45,966 bases of DNA from an uncultured Clostridia bacterium (GTDB lineage: Bacteria; Bacillota; Clostridia; Oscillospirales; CAG-272). Under the pieces are notes generated by a model. The model was not told the DNA's origin. It saw only the letters and a program-made list of their open reading frames with translations, and did no database searches. How positions within the stretch are numbered: the stretch's first letter is position 1; each line of letters begins with the position of its first letter. Of this stretch, positions 33,671-42,127 are shown piece by piece. A program made the translations under genes and the position numbers. The DNA lies in assembly GCA_944384525.1 (NCBI GenBank), contig CALWTR010000050.1, forward strand, positions 1 to 45,966, written 5' to 3'.

Positions 33671-33708
33671 AGCAGGTCGGCGCGGCATGTGCGCCGACCT
33701 GCTTTTTT
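33671..33708 (+). terminator. Terminator after tetR
   Basis: The stem AGCAGGTCGGCGC / GCGCCGACCTGCT has a 7-base loop, flanked by A4 on the left and T6 on the right. The stretch 33709-33850 holds no gene I can see. Confidence 0.9.
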
Positions 33709-33851
33709 ATTGGCTGTATGATGCCGACAGCTTGATATTTGTATCGTTTGCGTATTTTGACTGAGTGTACCGGTTTGTTAATAACAGAGTGCCTCCGGCG
33801 TGTATTTAGCGTCAGATGTTCTACGCATATAAATTGTCTGTAACGGTTTTT

Positions 33852-33885
33852 AAAAAAGTGTCCGCGATATTGCCGCAGACACTTT
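33852..33885 (-). terminator. Second minus-strand hairpin downstream of the tRNA
   Basis: The stem AAAGTGTC-c-GCG / CGC-a-GACACTTT has a 7-base loop; on the minus strand it is followed by T6. It may be a backup terminator for the tRNA transcript. Confidence 0.5.
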
Positions 33886-34000
33886 CAGCTTGCACGAGTG
33901 CTCATAACGGATCTCCCCGTCGCGAAAAAACAAAAAGCAGTGACGCCCCAGATAATTTTGAGCCGGCACTGTCGATGTTGTTTTCGTTCATAACGGATAT

Positions 34001-34038
34001 GAAAAAGAAAAAGTGTTCGCAAAATTCCTTGCGAACAC
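34001..34038 (-). terminator. Terminator of tRNA-Pro
   Basis: On the minus strand a perfect 10-bp stem, GTGTTCGCAA / TTGCGAACAC, with a 6-base loop, followed by CTTTTTCTTTTTC, lies 7 bases after the CCA end of the tRNA. Confidence 0.85.
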
Positions 34039-34044
34039 CCCAAC

Positions 34045-34121
34045 TGGTCGGAGTGACAAGATTTGAACTTGCGACCTCGTGGTCCCGAACCACGCGCTCT
34101 ACCAAACTGAGCCACACCCCG
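34045..34121 (-). tRNA. tRNA-Pro (anticodon CGG)
   Basis: 77 nucleotides read on the minus strand from CGGGGTG to an encoded CCA. The acceptor stem CGGGGTG pairs with CACTCCG (one G-T), the discriminator is A, the T arm has TTCAAATC, and the anticodon stem-loop CGTGG-TTCGGGA-CCACG puts anticodon CGG at 34085-34087. It reads the Pro codon CCG. It has its own consensus promoter and terminator. Confidence 0.96.
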
Positions 34122-34168
34122 AATTAAATTATATACCGCGATCGATACGTCTTTCGCGTTACCCGATT

Positions 34169-34197
34169 ATTATAGCACAGACCAAGGCTTTTGTCAA
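34169..34197 (-). promoter_or_regulatory. tRNA-Pro promoter
   Basis: On the minus strand: -35 TTGACA (34192-34197), 17-base spacer, -10 TATAAT (34169-34174), a perfect consensus. Confidence 0.85.
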
Positions 34198-34312
34198 TGC
34201 CGGCGTTAAAAATAAAATACTGATTTATCGAATATCGTTAAGTATCTTATGCGCATCCCGCATTTGCGTTCATGGAGAGGGCGGCGCCGCAACTGCGGCG
34301 CCGCATTTTTTT
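34191..34312 (+). ncRNA. Candidate small RNA (promoter plus terminator, no ORF)
   Basis: Plus-strand -35 TTGTCA (34191-34196), 16-base spacer, -10 TAAAAT (34213-34218), back-to-back with the tRNA promoter, followed at 34281-34312 by a perfect 10-bp terminator GCGGCGCCGC-AACT-GCGGCGCCGC-A-T7 oriented plus. No plus-strand gene lies upstream to need this terminator. The transcript would be about 90 bases. This is inference from signals only. Confidence 0.3.
34281..34312 (+). terminator. Orphan plus-strand terminator
   Basis: A perfect 10-bp GC stem with loop AACT and a T7 run on the plus strand only. It lies 29 bases beyond the end of the convergent GH95 gene, but the U-run orientation is wrong for that gene. 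Confidence 0.8.
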
Positions 34313-34340
34313 ATATTGTTCCGTTTATGGTTCTCTCACA

Positions 34341-36662
34341 TCAGCGTGATACGGAAAGCAGGTCTCCTGTCTGTACGTCAAGAGCGATCATATCTCCGTC
34401 AAACGCTGTTTCCTTTCCGTTAAGGCGCACAGTGCACCCCTTCGGTATACGGACACACAGTTTTCCGCCTATGAGCGAAGTTATCTCCATATTTTCCAGC
34501 TTTCCGCCTCTCCAGCTCATATCCGCAGAAAATCCGCCTCTAGCCCGGATGCCCCTGACGCTGCCGTCTTTCCATTCCTCCGGCAGTGCTGGCAGAGGGT
34601 CGAGATATCCCGCCTGACTTTGCAGGATCATTTCCGAAAGTGCCGCGGTGTACCCAAAGTTCCCGTCTATCTGGAACGGCGGATGCAGATCCCAGAGGTT
34701 ATCCGCGACATTTTCCGATATGAATGTGCGGATAAGTTTCATGCAGTGCCTGGCATCCTTAGCTCTCGCCCAGAGGCACATCCTGTGCGCCATGGCCCAA
34801 CCGGTTGATTTGTCGCCTCGGCACGTCAGCGTGACTTTGGCGGCGGCGAGCCATTCCGGAGTTTTCTCGGATATCAGAGTGCCGGGGTAAAGCGCGACCA
34901 GGTTTGAGATATGGCGGTGCTTCGGATCGCCGATCTCGCCGTAGAATCGCTCCTCGCGGTACTCCTTGACCTGCCCGGATTCGCCTATCAGCACAGGGTC
35001 GAGACGGTCGATCTGAGAGCGTATAGTGTCTAGGAGAGGCTCCTCTATTCCCAGTATCTCTGCGGCTTGCAACGTCCGCTTGTAGTTTTCGTACACCATT
35101 TGCTGGTCGAACGCACAGCCAACAGTGTGATAATATTGTCCCGGGGCGATCATCTGCTCCGGAGATGCGGAGTTTTTGACGAGCATTTTCCCGTCGTATT
35201 CTCCGAGCGCCTTCGTAAAGAAGAGCGACATGCCGCGCAGAGCGCGGTAACCGAAGCTGCGGAGGAATTCCTTGTCGCCGGTGTACTCATAGTAATCCCA
35301 GAATAAAAGCGAGGTAAATGCCCCTGTGCCGGGACCGCTGTGCGACAGACCGGATGAGCCGCTTATACTGTACGGCCAGGCTCCGGTGCCGATGGTCCAG
35401 CCGTTTTCACCCGGGGCAGATAGGTTTTCCGGGCTGTATTTTGCAACGTAGTCGTCTCCGTGCGCCTCTGCTTGTTTCATATAGGCACGCGCATAATCGA
35501 TGTACGGTATGAATGTTTCCGGCAGAGCACTTATGCAGGACGGCCAATAGTTCATTTGTATGTTTATATTGTGCCAGTATCCGCATGACCACGGCGAGGA
35601 TGCATAACAGTTCCATATCCCCTGCAGCGTTGCCGGCAGTCCGCCCGGGCGCGATGAGGATATCAGCAGGTATCTTCCGTACTGATACAGCAAAGCCTCA
35701 AGGTAACGGCTTTCCTGACCGCCGCGGTATTTGCGGAGGAGCTCATCTGTCGGTATTTCCGAGTCCTCGGCGTTGCCTCCGAGGTCGAAGTACATTCTCG
35801 AATAGAGCGCGCGATAGTCTTTTATATGTCTCTCTCTAAGCTCGGCATATGTGCGCGAAGACGCCGCGTCGAGTACTCGGGATACCGTCTCGTGCGGGTC
35901 GGGGCATCCGCTCAGCTTTTTCTTAGGATCCGGCTCGGTAAATACATGTTCGGACAGGCGATAATTTGTACCTGCGGCAAATATGAGCGTGAGCGCGTCG
36001 GCTCCTTTGATGTAGAGGCGGCCGTCGGATGCATTTACAGTACCTCCCTCGGGAACGGCGCGGAGCTGGCCTTCAAAAATTATCTGATGGTATTCCATTA
36101 TCCCGCGCAGCGTCACGGTGTCGGTCCCGTTATCGGTCACCTCTCCGCTTTTTCCAAGCCCGTCACCCTCCGCCTCATTGTACGGACCTACAAACGGTAC
36201 CTCGGGATGAACGGCAAGCGTTATACTGCCCGGAGTGTCGCATTCGAACCGCATAACGAGCACTTTGTCCGGATATGAGGCGAACACGCTCCTTTTATAG
36301 TTTTTCCCCTCATGGGTGTATGAAACGAGAGCCTCTGCCGTATCGAGCTCGAGGCTCCTCCGGTATTTTTCCGCAAGAGGGTGGTTTATATCTATTAGTA
36401 TCTCGGCAAAATTATTGAGACCTCCGGCGCACATCCGTACTCGTTTTCCCTCCGGATATTTACACGGATTAAAAAGCGAGTTTTCCGTCACCTGGATCCT
36501 CTCGGTTTCAAGGCGACCGAAAACATTTGCTCCGAGAAGGCCGTTGCCTACCGGCAGAGAGAACCTCTCCCATGAGGATTCATCTGTGATGGCTCGGCTG
36601 AAGTCGTTCCATACCGGTGCGGGAGAGCGGTAGAGCAAACGATACTTTAAATCGTTTTTCAT
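34341..36662 (-). CDS. Glycoside hydrolase family 95 (alpha-L-fucosidase-like)
   Basis: A 773-residue GH95 enzyme, an inverting alpha-1,2-L-fucosidase (some members act on alpha-L-galactosides). It has an N-terminal beta-sandwich domain, a linker and an (alpha/alpha)6 catalytic barrel. Family residues are visible: NINIQMNYWP holds the two Asn that assist the base, the Glu in NSASPEQ is the likely general acid, and QIDGNFG has the conserved Asp. No signal peptide is seen, so it would act inside the cell on imported oligosaccharide. The frame opens at 36704, but GAGG with 8-base spacing favours the ATG at 36662. fucO lies 4 kb away. Confidence 0.9.
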   Translation of the reverse strand: MKNDLKYRLLYRSPAPVWNDFSRAITDESSWERFSLPVGNGLLGANVFGRLETERIQVTENSLFNPCKYPEGKRVRMCAGGLNNFAEILIDINHPLAEKYRRSLELDTAEALVSYTHEGKNYKRSVFASYPDKVLVMRFECDTPGSITLAVHPEVPFVGPYNEAEGDGLGKSGEVTDNGTDTVTLRGIMEYHQIIFEGQLRAVPEGGTVNASDGRLYIKGADALTLIFAAGTNYRLSEHVFTEPDPKKKLSGCPDPHETVSRVLDAASSRTYAELRERHIKDYRALYSRMYFDLGGNAEDSEIPTDELLRKYRGGQESRYLEALLYQYGRYLLISSSRPGGLPATLQGIWNCYASSPWSCGYWHNINIQMNYWPSCISALPETFIPYIDYARAYMKQAEAHGDDYVAKYSPENLSAPGENGWTIGTGAWPYSISGSSGLSHSGPGTGAFTSLLFWDYYEYTGDKEFLRSFGYRALRGMSLFFTKALGEYDGKMLVKNSASPEQMIAPGQYYHTVGCAFDQQMVYENYKRTLQAAEILGIEEPLLDTIRSQIDRLDPVLIGESGQVKEYREERFYGEIGDPKHRHISNLVALYPGTLISEKTPEWLAAAKVTLTCRGDKSTGWAMAHRMCLWARAKDARHCMKLIRTFISENVADNLWDLHPPFQIDGNFGYTAALSEMILQSQAGYLDPLPALPEEWKDGSVRGIRARGGFSADMSWRGGKLENMEITSLIGGKLCVRIPKGCTVRLNGKETAFDGDMIALDVQTGDLLSVSR

Positions 36663-36727
36663 GTTCGACACCTCGGTTTTTTTCGTTTTTTTCGCGGGAG
36701 CCATTGAGTTATGTCCGCGTTGCGTTT

Positions 36728-36757
36728 AGTTTAGCATATAAGAGCGGCCTTTGTCAA
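36728..36757 (-). promoter_or_regulatory. Promoter of the GH95 gene
   Basis: On the minus strand: -35 TTGACA (36752-36757), 18-base spacer, -10 TAAACT (36728-36733). Confidence 0.72.
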
Positions 36758-36793
36758 TCGCGCTGGAATATAAATTAAATATGTTCTCTTTGC

Positions 36794-36822
36794 TTGTTAT
36801 CGCGTCTTATATGTGCTATAAT
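36794..36822 (+). promoter_or_regulatory. cysK promoter
   Basis: -35 TTGTTA (36794-36799), 17-base spacer, -10 TATAAT (36817-36822). Confidence 0.65.
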
Positions 36823-36886
36823 ATTCGGTAGAGAAAAGGTCGCTGAGGCCGGACGGTGGTTAGGCGATACGATACGGGGGTCGAAG

Positions 36887-37813
36887 ATGAAAATATACTC
36901 GTCTGTTTCCGAGCTTGTAGGCAATACTCCGATGCTCAGGCTATCGGGGTTTGCCCGTGCTGTCAGCGCAAAGGGGCACATCTTTGCAAAACTAGAATAT
37001 CTTAATCCGGCGGGAAGCATCAAGGATAGGGTAGCCCTCGGAATGATAGAGGACGCGGAGCGCCGCGGACTTCTCAGTCCTTCATCCGTAATAATAGAAC
37101 CGACCTCCGGAAATACCGGGATAGGTCTTGCCGCGATCGGTGTCTCCAGAGGATATCGCGTCATAATAGTAATGCCGGATACGATGAGTGCGGAGCGGAT
37201 AAAATTGATGCGCGCTTATGGTGCAGAGGTCGTTCTTACAGACGGCTCTCTCGGTATGCGCGGCGCGATAGAAAAGGCGGAGGCTCTCTCGGAGGCATAT
37301 CCGGGCTCATATCTCGCCGGACAGTTTTCCAATCCTGCAAATCCGGGCTCTCACGAGAGAACGACGGGCCCTGAGATAGTCGGGGAAATGGACGGAAATA
37401 TCGATGTGCTGGTCGCATCCGTCGGCACCGGCGGTACGATTACCGGGGTCGGCAGATATATAAGAGAGCATATACCGTCTGTAAGGATCGTCGCAGTTGA
37501 GCCGTCCGGATCCCCGGTACTCTCCGGCGGAAAACCCGGGAAGCATGGCATACAAGGCATCGGGGCAGGGTTTGTCCCTGAGGTGCTCGATACTTCGATC
37601 TATGACGAGATAATCACGGTCGGAGACGATGAGGCTGTCGAACATATGCGTCTGCTTGCACGTACAGAAGGGATCCTTGCCGGGATATCTTCCGGAGCCG
37701 CCCTTACGGCAGCTGCAAAGCTCGCGATATCCGGCTCATACGCCGGCAGGAATATAGTTGTGATACTCCCTGATTCCGGAGACAGATATCTGTCCGGAGA
37801 CGTGTTTTCGTGA
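36887..37813 (+). CDS. cysK: Cysteine synthase (O-acetylserine sulfhydrylase)
   Basis: A 308-residue PLP enzyme making cysteine from O-acetylserine and sulfide. Lys 46 in NPAGSIKDR is the PLP-binding lysine; the substrate loop TSGNTG lies near residue 73 and the phosphate-binding loop GTGGTITG near 181. The length is typical of CysK. The frame opens at 36794, inside the promoter, so the ATG at 36887 with GGGGG 6 bases upstream is the real start. No serine acetyltransferase gene is adjacent. Confidence 0.93.
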   Translation: MKIYSSVSELVGNTPMLRLSGFARAVSAKGHIFAKLEYLNPAGSIKDRVALGMIEDAERRGLLSPSSVIIEPTSGNTGIGLAAIGVSRGYRVIIVMPDTMSAERIKLMRAYGAEVVLTDGSLGMRGAIEKAEALSEAYPGSYLAGQFSNPANPGSHERTTGPEIVGEMDGNIDVLVASVGTGGTITGVGRYIREHIPSVRIVAVEPSGSPVLSGGKPGKHGIQGIGAGFVPEVLDTSIYDEIITVGDDEAVEHMRLLARTEGILAGISSGAALTAAAKLAISGSYAGRNIVVILPDSGDRYLSGDVFS

Positions 37814-37877
37814 ATATCTTGCGTCTCCTGGCAATTAATATATAACGGTTACAACAATGATTTCGGAGGAAAATGTT

Positions 37878-38378
37878 TTGGAAAAAGCACTTGAACAGCA
37901 AAAAATGTGGTTTTGGATCGCACTAATATCTAGCATACTCGCGGTCGTCGGGATACCGATGATACCGATATTTGCGAGTGCGAAAATATGGTGGTTGATG
38001 ACTGTCGGTATAGTTTTTGTTGCACACGGTTTTTACGGGCTCGCCCTGTATTGGATGGCGTACTCAAATGCGCGGCGCCGCGTACGTCTTATATATGCTA
38101 TAACCGAAGAAAATATACTTACGCTGGATAAGCTCGCGGCACAGATATCATACGGTCAAAGAGAGACCGATCTAATGATAAAAAAATTAATAACCGATTC
38201 TTATATATCAGGATATTATTATGAAAACGGTACGCTGATAAAGCGCGAGGAGGAAAAGAAAACGCGCCTTGTGCGCGCGGAATGTCCTGCCTGCGGCGCT
38301 CCGGTAGATGCAGGAGAGGGAGAGTGCGTGTGTGAGTACTGCGGAACGCACTTTAAAGTTGAAGTAAAGCTGAAATAA
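37878..38378 (+). CDS. Small membrane protein with C-terminal zinc ribbon, function unknown
   Basis: A ~166-residue protein. Two hydrophobic segments (about residues 10-33 and 38-60 of the product) form a hairpin in the membrane; a ~60-residue helical part follows (AITEENILTLDKLAAQISY region, resembling a small winged helix), and the C-terminus is a zinc ribbon CPACGAP...CEYCG. GGAGG at 37865-37869 is 8 bases before an in-frame TTG at 37878; an in-frame ATG at 37857 has no binding site, so I prefer the TTG. I do not recognise a family. It lies between cysK and the MATE gene. Confidence 0.7.
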   Translation: MEKALEQQKMWFWIALISSILAVVGIPMIPIFASAKIWWLMTVGIVFVAHGFYGLALYWMAYSNARRRVRLIYAITEENILTLDKLAAQISYGQRETDLMIKKLITDSYISGYYYENGTLIKREEEKKTRLVRAECPACGAPVDAGEGECVCEYCGTHFKVEVKLK

Positions 38379-38407
38379 ACACAAAAGTTTACAATATGAG
38401 GCAAAAG

Positions 38408-38454
38408 CCCCGGCTTGACGGCAGGATTTGATTTTCTGCCTGTCAGAGCCGGGG
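38408..38454 (+). other. Long hairpin upstream of the MATE gene
   Basis: The stem CCCCGGCT / AGCCGGGG continues through TGAC / GTCA and GGCAG / CTGCC with two single-base bulges; the 11-base loop is T-rich. No T-run follows (ATAATT), so it may be a weak terminator for the zinc-ribbon gene or a leader structure for the exporter. Confidence 0.5.
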
Positions 38455-38492
38455 ATAATTCGGTATAAACAGTTGAGGAGATAGCGTTTAAA

Positions 38493-39887
38493 ATGGATGA
38501 GGAAAAGCTGGGGACAGAGAAGCTCGGTAAACTGATATTTACGATGACGATATCTACGATAGCGGCGCAGATCGTCAACCTTATGTACAGCGTCGTTGAT
38601 CGTATGTATATAGGGCATATAGAAAATGTCGGCGGCGAAATGCTGACGGGCATCGGGGTTGTGACCCCGGTTATCATGATAATTTCAGCGTTCAGTTCAT
38701 TCGTCGGCGGAGGCGGGGCGCCGCTCGCATCTATTGCGGCGGGAAAAGGCGATCACCGCCTCGCCGACAGGATATTGGGCAACGGATTTTCACTTCTGCT
38801 CATCCTGTCCGTAGTCGTTCCGTCATTGTTTTTAATAGTAAAACGCCCTTTTTTGTATTTTATCGGGGCGTCGGACGCGACATACGGATACGCGAATGAG
38901 TATATAACCGCGTATCTGGTCGGAACGGTTATGGTCATGATAACCGTGGGGCTGACTCCGTTCATAATAGCGCAGGGCAACAGCAGAACGGCAATGCTGT
39001 CTGTCATAATAGGAGCCGTCGCCAATATTGCGTTGGATCCGCTTTTTATTTTCGTATTCAATATGGGAGTGCGCGGAGCCGCTGTCGCTACTGTGATATC
39101 GCAGACACTCAGCGCGGTGTGGGTACTCTATTATCTCGTGTCCGATAAGGCTCAGATGCGGATAAGAAAGGAATTCATGATCCCTGATATAAAGATAATT
39201 CTTAAGATCGCATCGCTCGGGGTCTCAACATTTGTGATGTCTATAACCGAGAGCCTGATATCCATAGTAATGAACAATGGATTGAAAAGATACGGCGGTG
39301 ACGTATACGTCGGCTGCCTTACCGTCATGCAGAGCGTGATGCAGTTCGTAAGTGTTCCGCTTACCGGATATACTCAGGGAGTCACTCCTGTTATCAGCTA
39401 TAATTACGGCGCCGGCGAACGCGGCCGTGTCAAGGGAGCATTTTATATATCTCTTGCGGTATTGTTCATTTATACTTTTTCGCTCGCTTTGCTGTCTATC
39501 CTGTTCCCGGGAATGTTTGCACGGATGTTTACATCGAGCGCGGATATAATAGCGTTGACAGAGAGATCTCTGCCGATATTCATGGCTGGAATGCTGGTGT
39601 TCGGGATACAGCGCGCATGCCAGACCACTTTCGTTGCACTCGGTCAGGCAAAAATATCTCTGTTCATCGCGCTGCTCAGAAAGATCATACTGCTTGTTCC
39701 TCTGGCTCTCATTTTCCCGATATTCTGGGGTGCAGACGGAATATTTTATGCGGAACCGGTATCCGACACGATCGCCGCGCTGACCTGCGGGATGATATTC
39801 CTGTTTACATTCAATAAGATATTGTCCCGTTCCGGTCCTGCAAAAGCGTCTGATACAAATGCGGGAGAGATCAACGATGAAAAGTGA
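38493..39887 (+). CDS. MATE-family efflux transporter
   Basis: A 464-residue multidrug and toxin extrusion protein with about twelve hydrophobic segments in two pseudo-repeats. It has the typical N-terminal TMTISTIAAQIVNLMYSVVDRMYIG region and the PLTGYTQGVTPVISYNYGAG segment in the second half, which matches MATE proteins of the DinF/NorM branch. It exports organic cations in exchange for Na+ or H+. The substrate is unknown. It overlaps the phosphopantetheinyl transferase gene by 11 bases. Confidence 0.9.
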   Translation: MDEEKLGTEKLGKLIFTMTISTIAAQIVNLMYSVVDRMYIGHIENVGGEMLTGIGVVTPVIMIISAFSSFVGGGGAPLASIAAGKGDHRLADRILGNGFSLLLILSVVVPSLFLIVKRPFLYFIGASDATYGYANEYITAYLVGTVMVMITVGLTPFIIAQGNSRTAMLSVIIGAVANIALDPLFIFVFNMGVRGAAVATVISQTLSAVWVLYYLVSDKAQMRIRKEFMIPDIKIILKIASLGVSTFVMSITESLISIVMNNGLKRYGGDVYVGCLTVMQSVMQFVSVPLTGYTQGVTPVISYNYGAGERGRVKGAFYISLAVLFIYTFSLALLSILFPGMFARMFTSSADIIALTERSLPIFMAGMLVFGIQRACQTTFVALGQAKISLFIALLRKIILLVPLALIFPIFWGADGIFYAEPVSDTIAALTCGMIFLFTFNKILSRSGPAKASDTNAGEINDEK

Positions 39888-40461
39888 TGCACCTGTCGTC
39901 TATATAACAAACATCCCGGCAAATAAATTCGGTATCGGCAAAAGAGGTATTGCCGAATTGCTGTCGAATGCCGCGCACGCAATTCTCGGCAGTCTGTTTC
40001 CGGAGGAAAGAGTAATGCGTGCCGAGCACGGTAAGCCGTATTTTGAGGATCGTGAAGAGCGCTTCAGTATATCTCATTCCGGTATTCTGTCCGCAGTCGC
40101 GGTTTCCGGCAGTGAGATAGGGGTCGATATAGAGAGGGTGCGGCCTCTTCGCCCGGCGCTGGTTTCTAAATTTGTATCCGACAGAGACAGGTCCTGCGCC
40201 CTTTGCGGAGAGAGCGAAGAGGAGTTCTGCATAAGGATGTGGAGCGCTAAGGAGGCATATTTGAAATATACTGGCGAGGGGATATGTTCATATCCCTGCG
40301 GGGTAAGCGTGCTTGAGGATTCGGTGCTCGGGGCTCATTATCGGTTCTTCAGGGTATGCGATCCCCTCGGCGATATTTATATACTTTCCGTCGTCGGTCC
40401 CGGAGCGCTGAGTGCGAGAGCACTTTTTATATCGCCTGGGGATTTGCCGAGCTGTACGTAA
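39877..40461 (+). CDS. 4'-phosphopantetheinyl transferase (Sfp/AcpT type)
   Basis: A 194-residue enzyme that moves 4'-phosphopantetheine from CoA onto a carrier-protein serine. The metal triad is visible: Asp 84 and Glu 86 in GVDIERV, and Glu 126 in WSAKEAYLKYTG. It belongs to the Sfp superfamily rather than the short AcpS type. No polyketide, peptide synthase or acyl carrier gene is in the window, so fatty acid ACP may be its substrate. GGGAGAG precedes the ATG at 39877; this start overlaps the MATE gene, so translation is coupled. Confidence 0.88.
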   Translation: MKSDAPVVYITNIPANKFGIGKRGIAELLSNAAHAILGSLFPEERVMRAEHGKPYFEDREERFSISHSGILSAVAVSGSEIGVDIERVRPLRPALVSKFVSDRDRSCALCGESEEEFCIRMWSAKEAYLKYTGEGICSYPCGVSVLEDSVLGAHYRFFRVCDPLGDIYILSVVGPGALSARALFISPGDLPSCT

Positions 40462-40596
40462 CTGCTCTTTTTCTGTAAAATACGCGCGTGTTTTATTCGA
40501 CGCGGATGTCGCCGTGATTTTCCGGACTGCGAACGAGAATGCGTTGAATATTCGTGCCTATGTAGATATATGAAAACAATTATTTACAAATAATAA

Positions 40597-40632
40597 GAGC
40601 CGCCCAAAACGGGCGGCTCGGATTTGTTTTTT
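40597..40632 (+). terminator. Terminator after the phosphopantetheinyl transferase gene
   Basis: The stem GAGCCGCCC / GGGCGGCTC has loop AAAAC and is followed by GGATTTGTTTTTT. The rest of 40462-40752 holds nothing I can identify. Confidence 0.75.
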
Positions 40633-40752
40633 AAACTTATATTCTGAAAATGATCTGTTTTTCAATGCCGTCAGCTGTATACTGCCGATAATAATTTCAA
40701 CAGCGGCAAGCATTCCGCGGCCTACCGGACGGCGGACGCGTCGCTCTGTATA

Positions 40753-41898
40753 TCAGAGCAGGGAACGGTAAAGCTCAGCTATTTCCTCGGTACTTGTCTC
40801 GCGCGGATTTCCGGGACGGCACGCGTCGTCGTAAGCCGACTGTGCCAGGAACGGGATATCTTCCGGTTTTACTATGTTTTTGAGATCGGCGGGGATACCG
40901 ACGTCTGAAGAGAGCTTCTTGACTGCGTCTATTGCCGCCTTGCGATACTCTTCCGTGCTCATTTTTTCCGTTCCCGGAACTCCCATTGCGCGGGCGATAT
41001 CGCGGTATTTTTCTCCGGTCGCGGGAGCATTATATTCCATTACGGTCGGCAGAATGATGGCGTTTGCAACTCCGTGAGGCGTGTCGTAGAGCGCGCCGAG
41101 CGGGTGTGCCATAGAATGCACTATGCCGAGTCCGACGTTGGAAAATCCCATTCCGGCGATATATTGGCCGAGAGCCATTTCTTCTCTGCCCTCAGGGGTG
41201 TTAGCTACTGCGCCGCGCAGAGAGCGGGATATTATTTCGATCGCCTTGAGGTGGAACATGTCAGACAGCTCCCATGCACCTTTTGTTATATATCCTTCTA
41301 TCGCGTGTGTCAGCGCATCCATTCCGGTGGCTGCCGTAAGTCCCTTCGGCATCGTAGACATCATGTCCGGATCGACAACGGCAATTACAGGTATATCGTG
41401 TACGTCTACGCAGACCATCTTTCTGTTTTTCTCTGCGTCCGTGATGACATAGTTGATCGTGACCTCAGCAGCGGTACCTGCCGTTGTCGGTACTGCAATG
41501 ATCGGAACTGCCGGATTTTTGGTCGGAGCGACTCCTTCAAGCGAGCGAACATCGGCAAAGGACGGGTTTTTGATTATTATTCCGATCGCTTTTGCGGTAT
41601 CCATGGATGAGCCTCCTCCGATCGCAATAATGCAGTCGGCGCCGCTCTTTTTGAACATTTCCACACCGTTCTGTACGTTCTGGATAGTAGGATTCGGCTT
41701 TATATCGGTGAACAGCTCGTAATCTATGCCGTTCTTTTCAAGCAGAGAGGTCACTTTGGCGCTCACTCCGAATTTTACAAGGTCAGGGTCAGATGCCACA
41801 AAAACCTTCTTGAAGCCTCTTCCTTTTACTTCATCGGGTATAGCGGCAATAGCACCCTTGCCGTGATATGAGGTCTCGTTGAGTACAAATCTGTTCAT
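40753..41898 (-). CDS. fucO: Lactaldehyde reductase / 1,2-propanediol oxidoreductase
   Basis: A 381-residue group III iron-dependent alcohol dehydrogenase. The sequence follows Escherichia coli FucO closely from end to end (NPTI near residue 70, IAIGGGSSMDTAKAIG, FADVRSLEGV, VPTTAGTAAEVTINYVITD). Iron ligands are Asp 194, His 198, His 261 and His 275. It reduces L-lactaldehyde from fucose or rhamnose to 1,2-propanediol with NADH. The frame opens at 41928, but AAAGGAG with 7-base spacing fixes the ATG at 41898 and gives the FucO length. Its promoter (41964-41992) carries a Rex-like site. Confidence 0.92.
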   Translation of the reverse strand: MNRFVLNETSYHGKGAIAAIPDEVKGRGFKKVFVASDPDLVKFGVSAKVTSLLEKNGIDYELFTDIKPNPTIQNVQNGVEMFKKSGADCIIAIGGGSSMDTAKAIGIIIKNPSFADVRSLEGVAPTKNPAVPIIAVPTTAGTAAEVTINYVITDAEKNRKMVCVDVHDIPVIAVVDPDMMSTMPKGLTAATGMDALTHAIEGYITKGAWELSDMFHLKAIEIISRSLRGAVANTPEGREEMALGQYIAGMGFSNVGLGIVHSMAHPLGALYDTPHGVANAIILPTVMEYNAPATGEKYRDIARAMGVPGTEKMSTEEYRKAAIDAVKKLSSDVGIPADLKNIVKPEDIPFLAQSAYDDACRPGNPRETSTEEIAELYRSLL

Positions 41899-41955
41899 TG
41901 AATTTCTCCTTTTTTCAGAATTTGTCATGTCTCGGATAGTTCCGCGTCACAACAT

Positions 41956-41973
41956 CTGATATTATTTTAACTC
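41956..41973. promoter_or_regulatory. Rex-like site on the fucO promoter
   Basis: On the minus strand GAGTTAAAATAATATCAG is identical to the rex operator (14745-14762) at 15 of 18 positions and covers the -10 element. It matches the general Rex consensus at only 9 of 14 specified positions. Confidence 0.42.
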
Positions 41974-41992
41974 ATATTTACGGCAAAGTCGA
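41964..41992 (-). promoter_or_regulatory. fucO promoter
   Basis: On the minus strand: -35 TCGACT (41987-41992), 17-base spacer, -10 TAAAAT (41964-41969). Confidence 0.62.
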
Positions 41993-42047
41993 TACGCGGT
42001 GAAAAAATTTACAACTTTTTAAATCCCAGGCTGAATACGTCTTTTCC

Positions 42048-42076
42048 TTGACACAGGAAGAAAAAAGTTATATAAT
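42048..42076 (+). promoter_or_regulatory. ackA promoter
   Basis: -35 TTGACA (42048-42053), 17-base spacer, -10 TATAAT (42071-42076): a perfect consensus. Confidence 0.88.
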
Positions 42077-42127
42077 TAAGTGAAAATAAATTTTTATAAG
42101 TAAAATAAAAATAACAGAGGTTGAAAA

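Noticed and set aside
33885..34117. Minus-strand open frames of 71-76 codons over the tRNA gene
   Set aside because: They read through tRNA-Pro; such Arg/Gly-rich products are a familiar artefact of translating tRNA genes, and no ribosome binding site is present.
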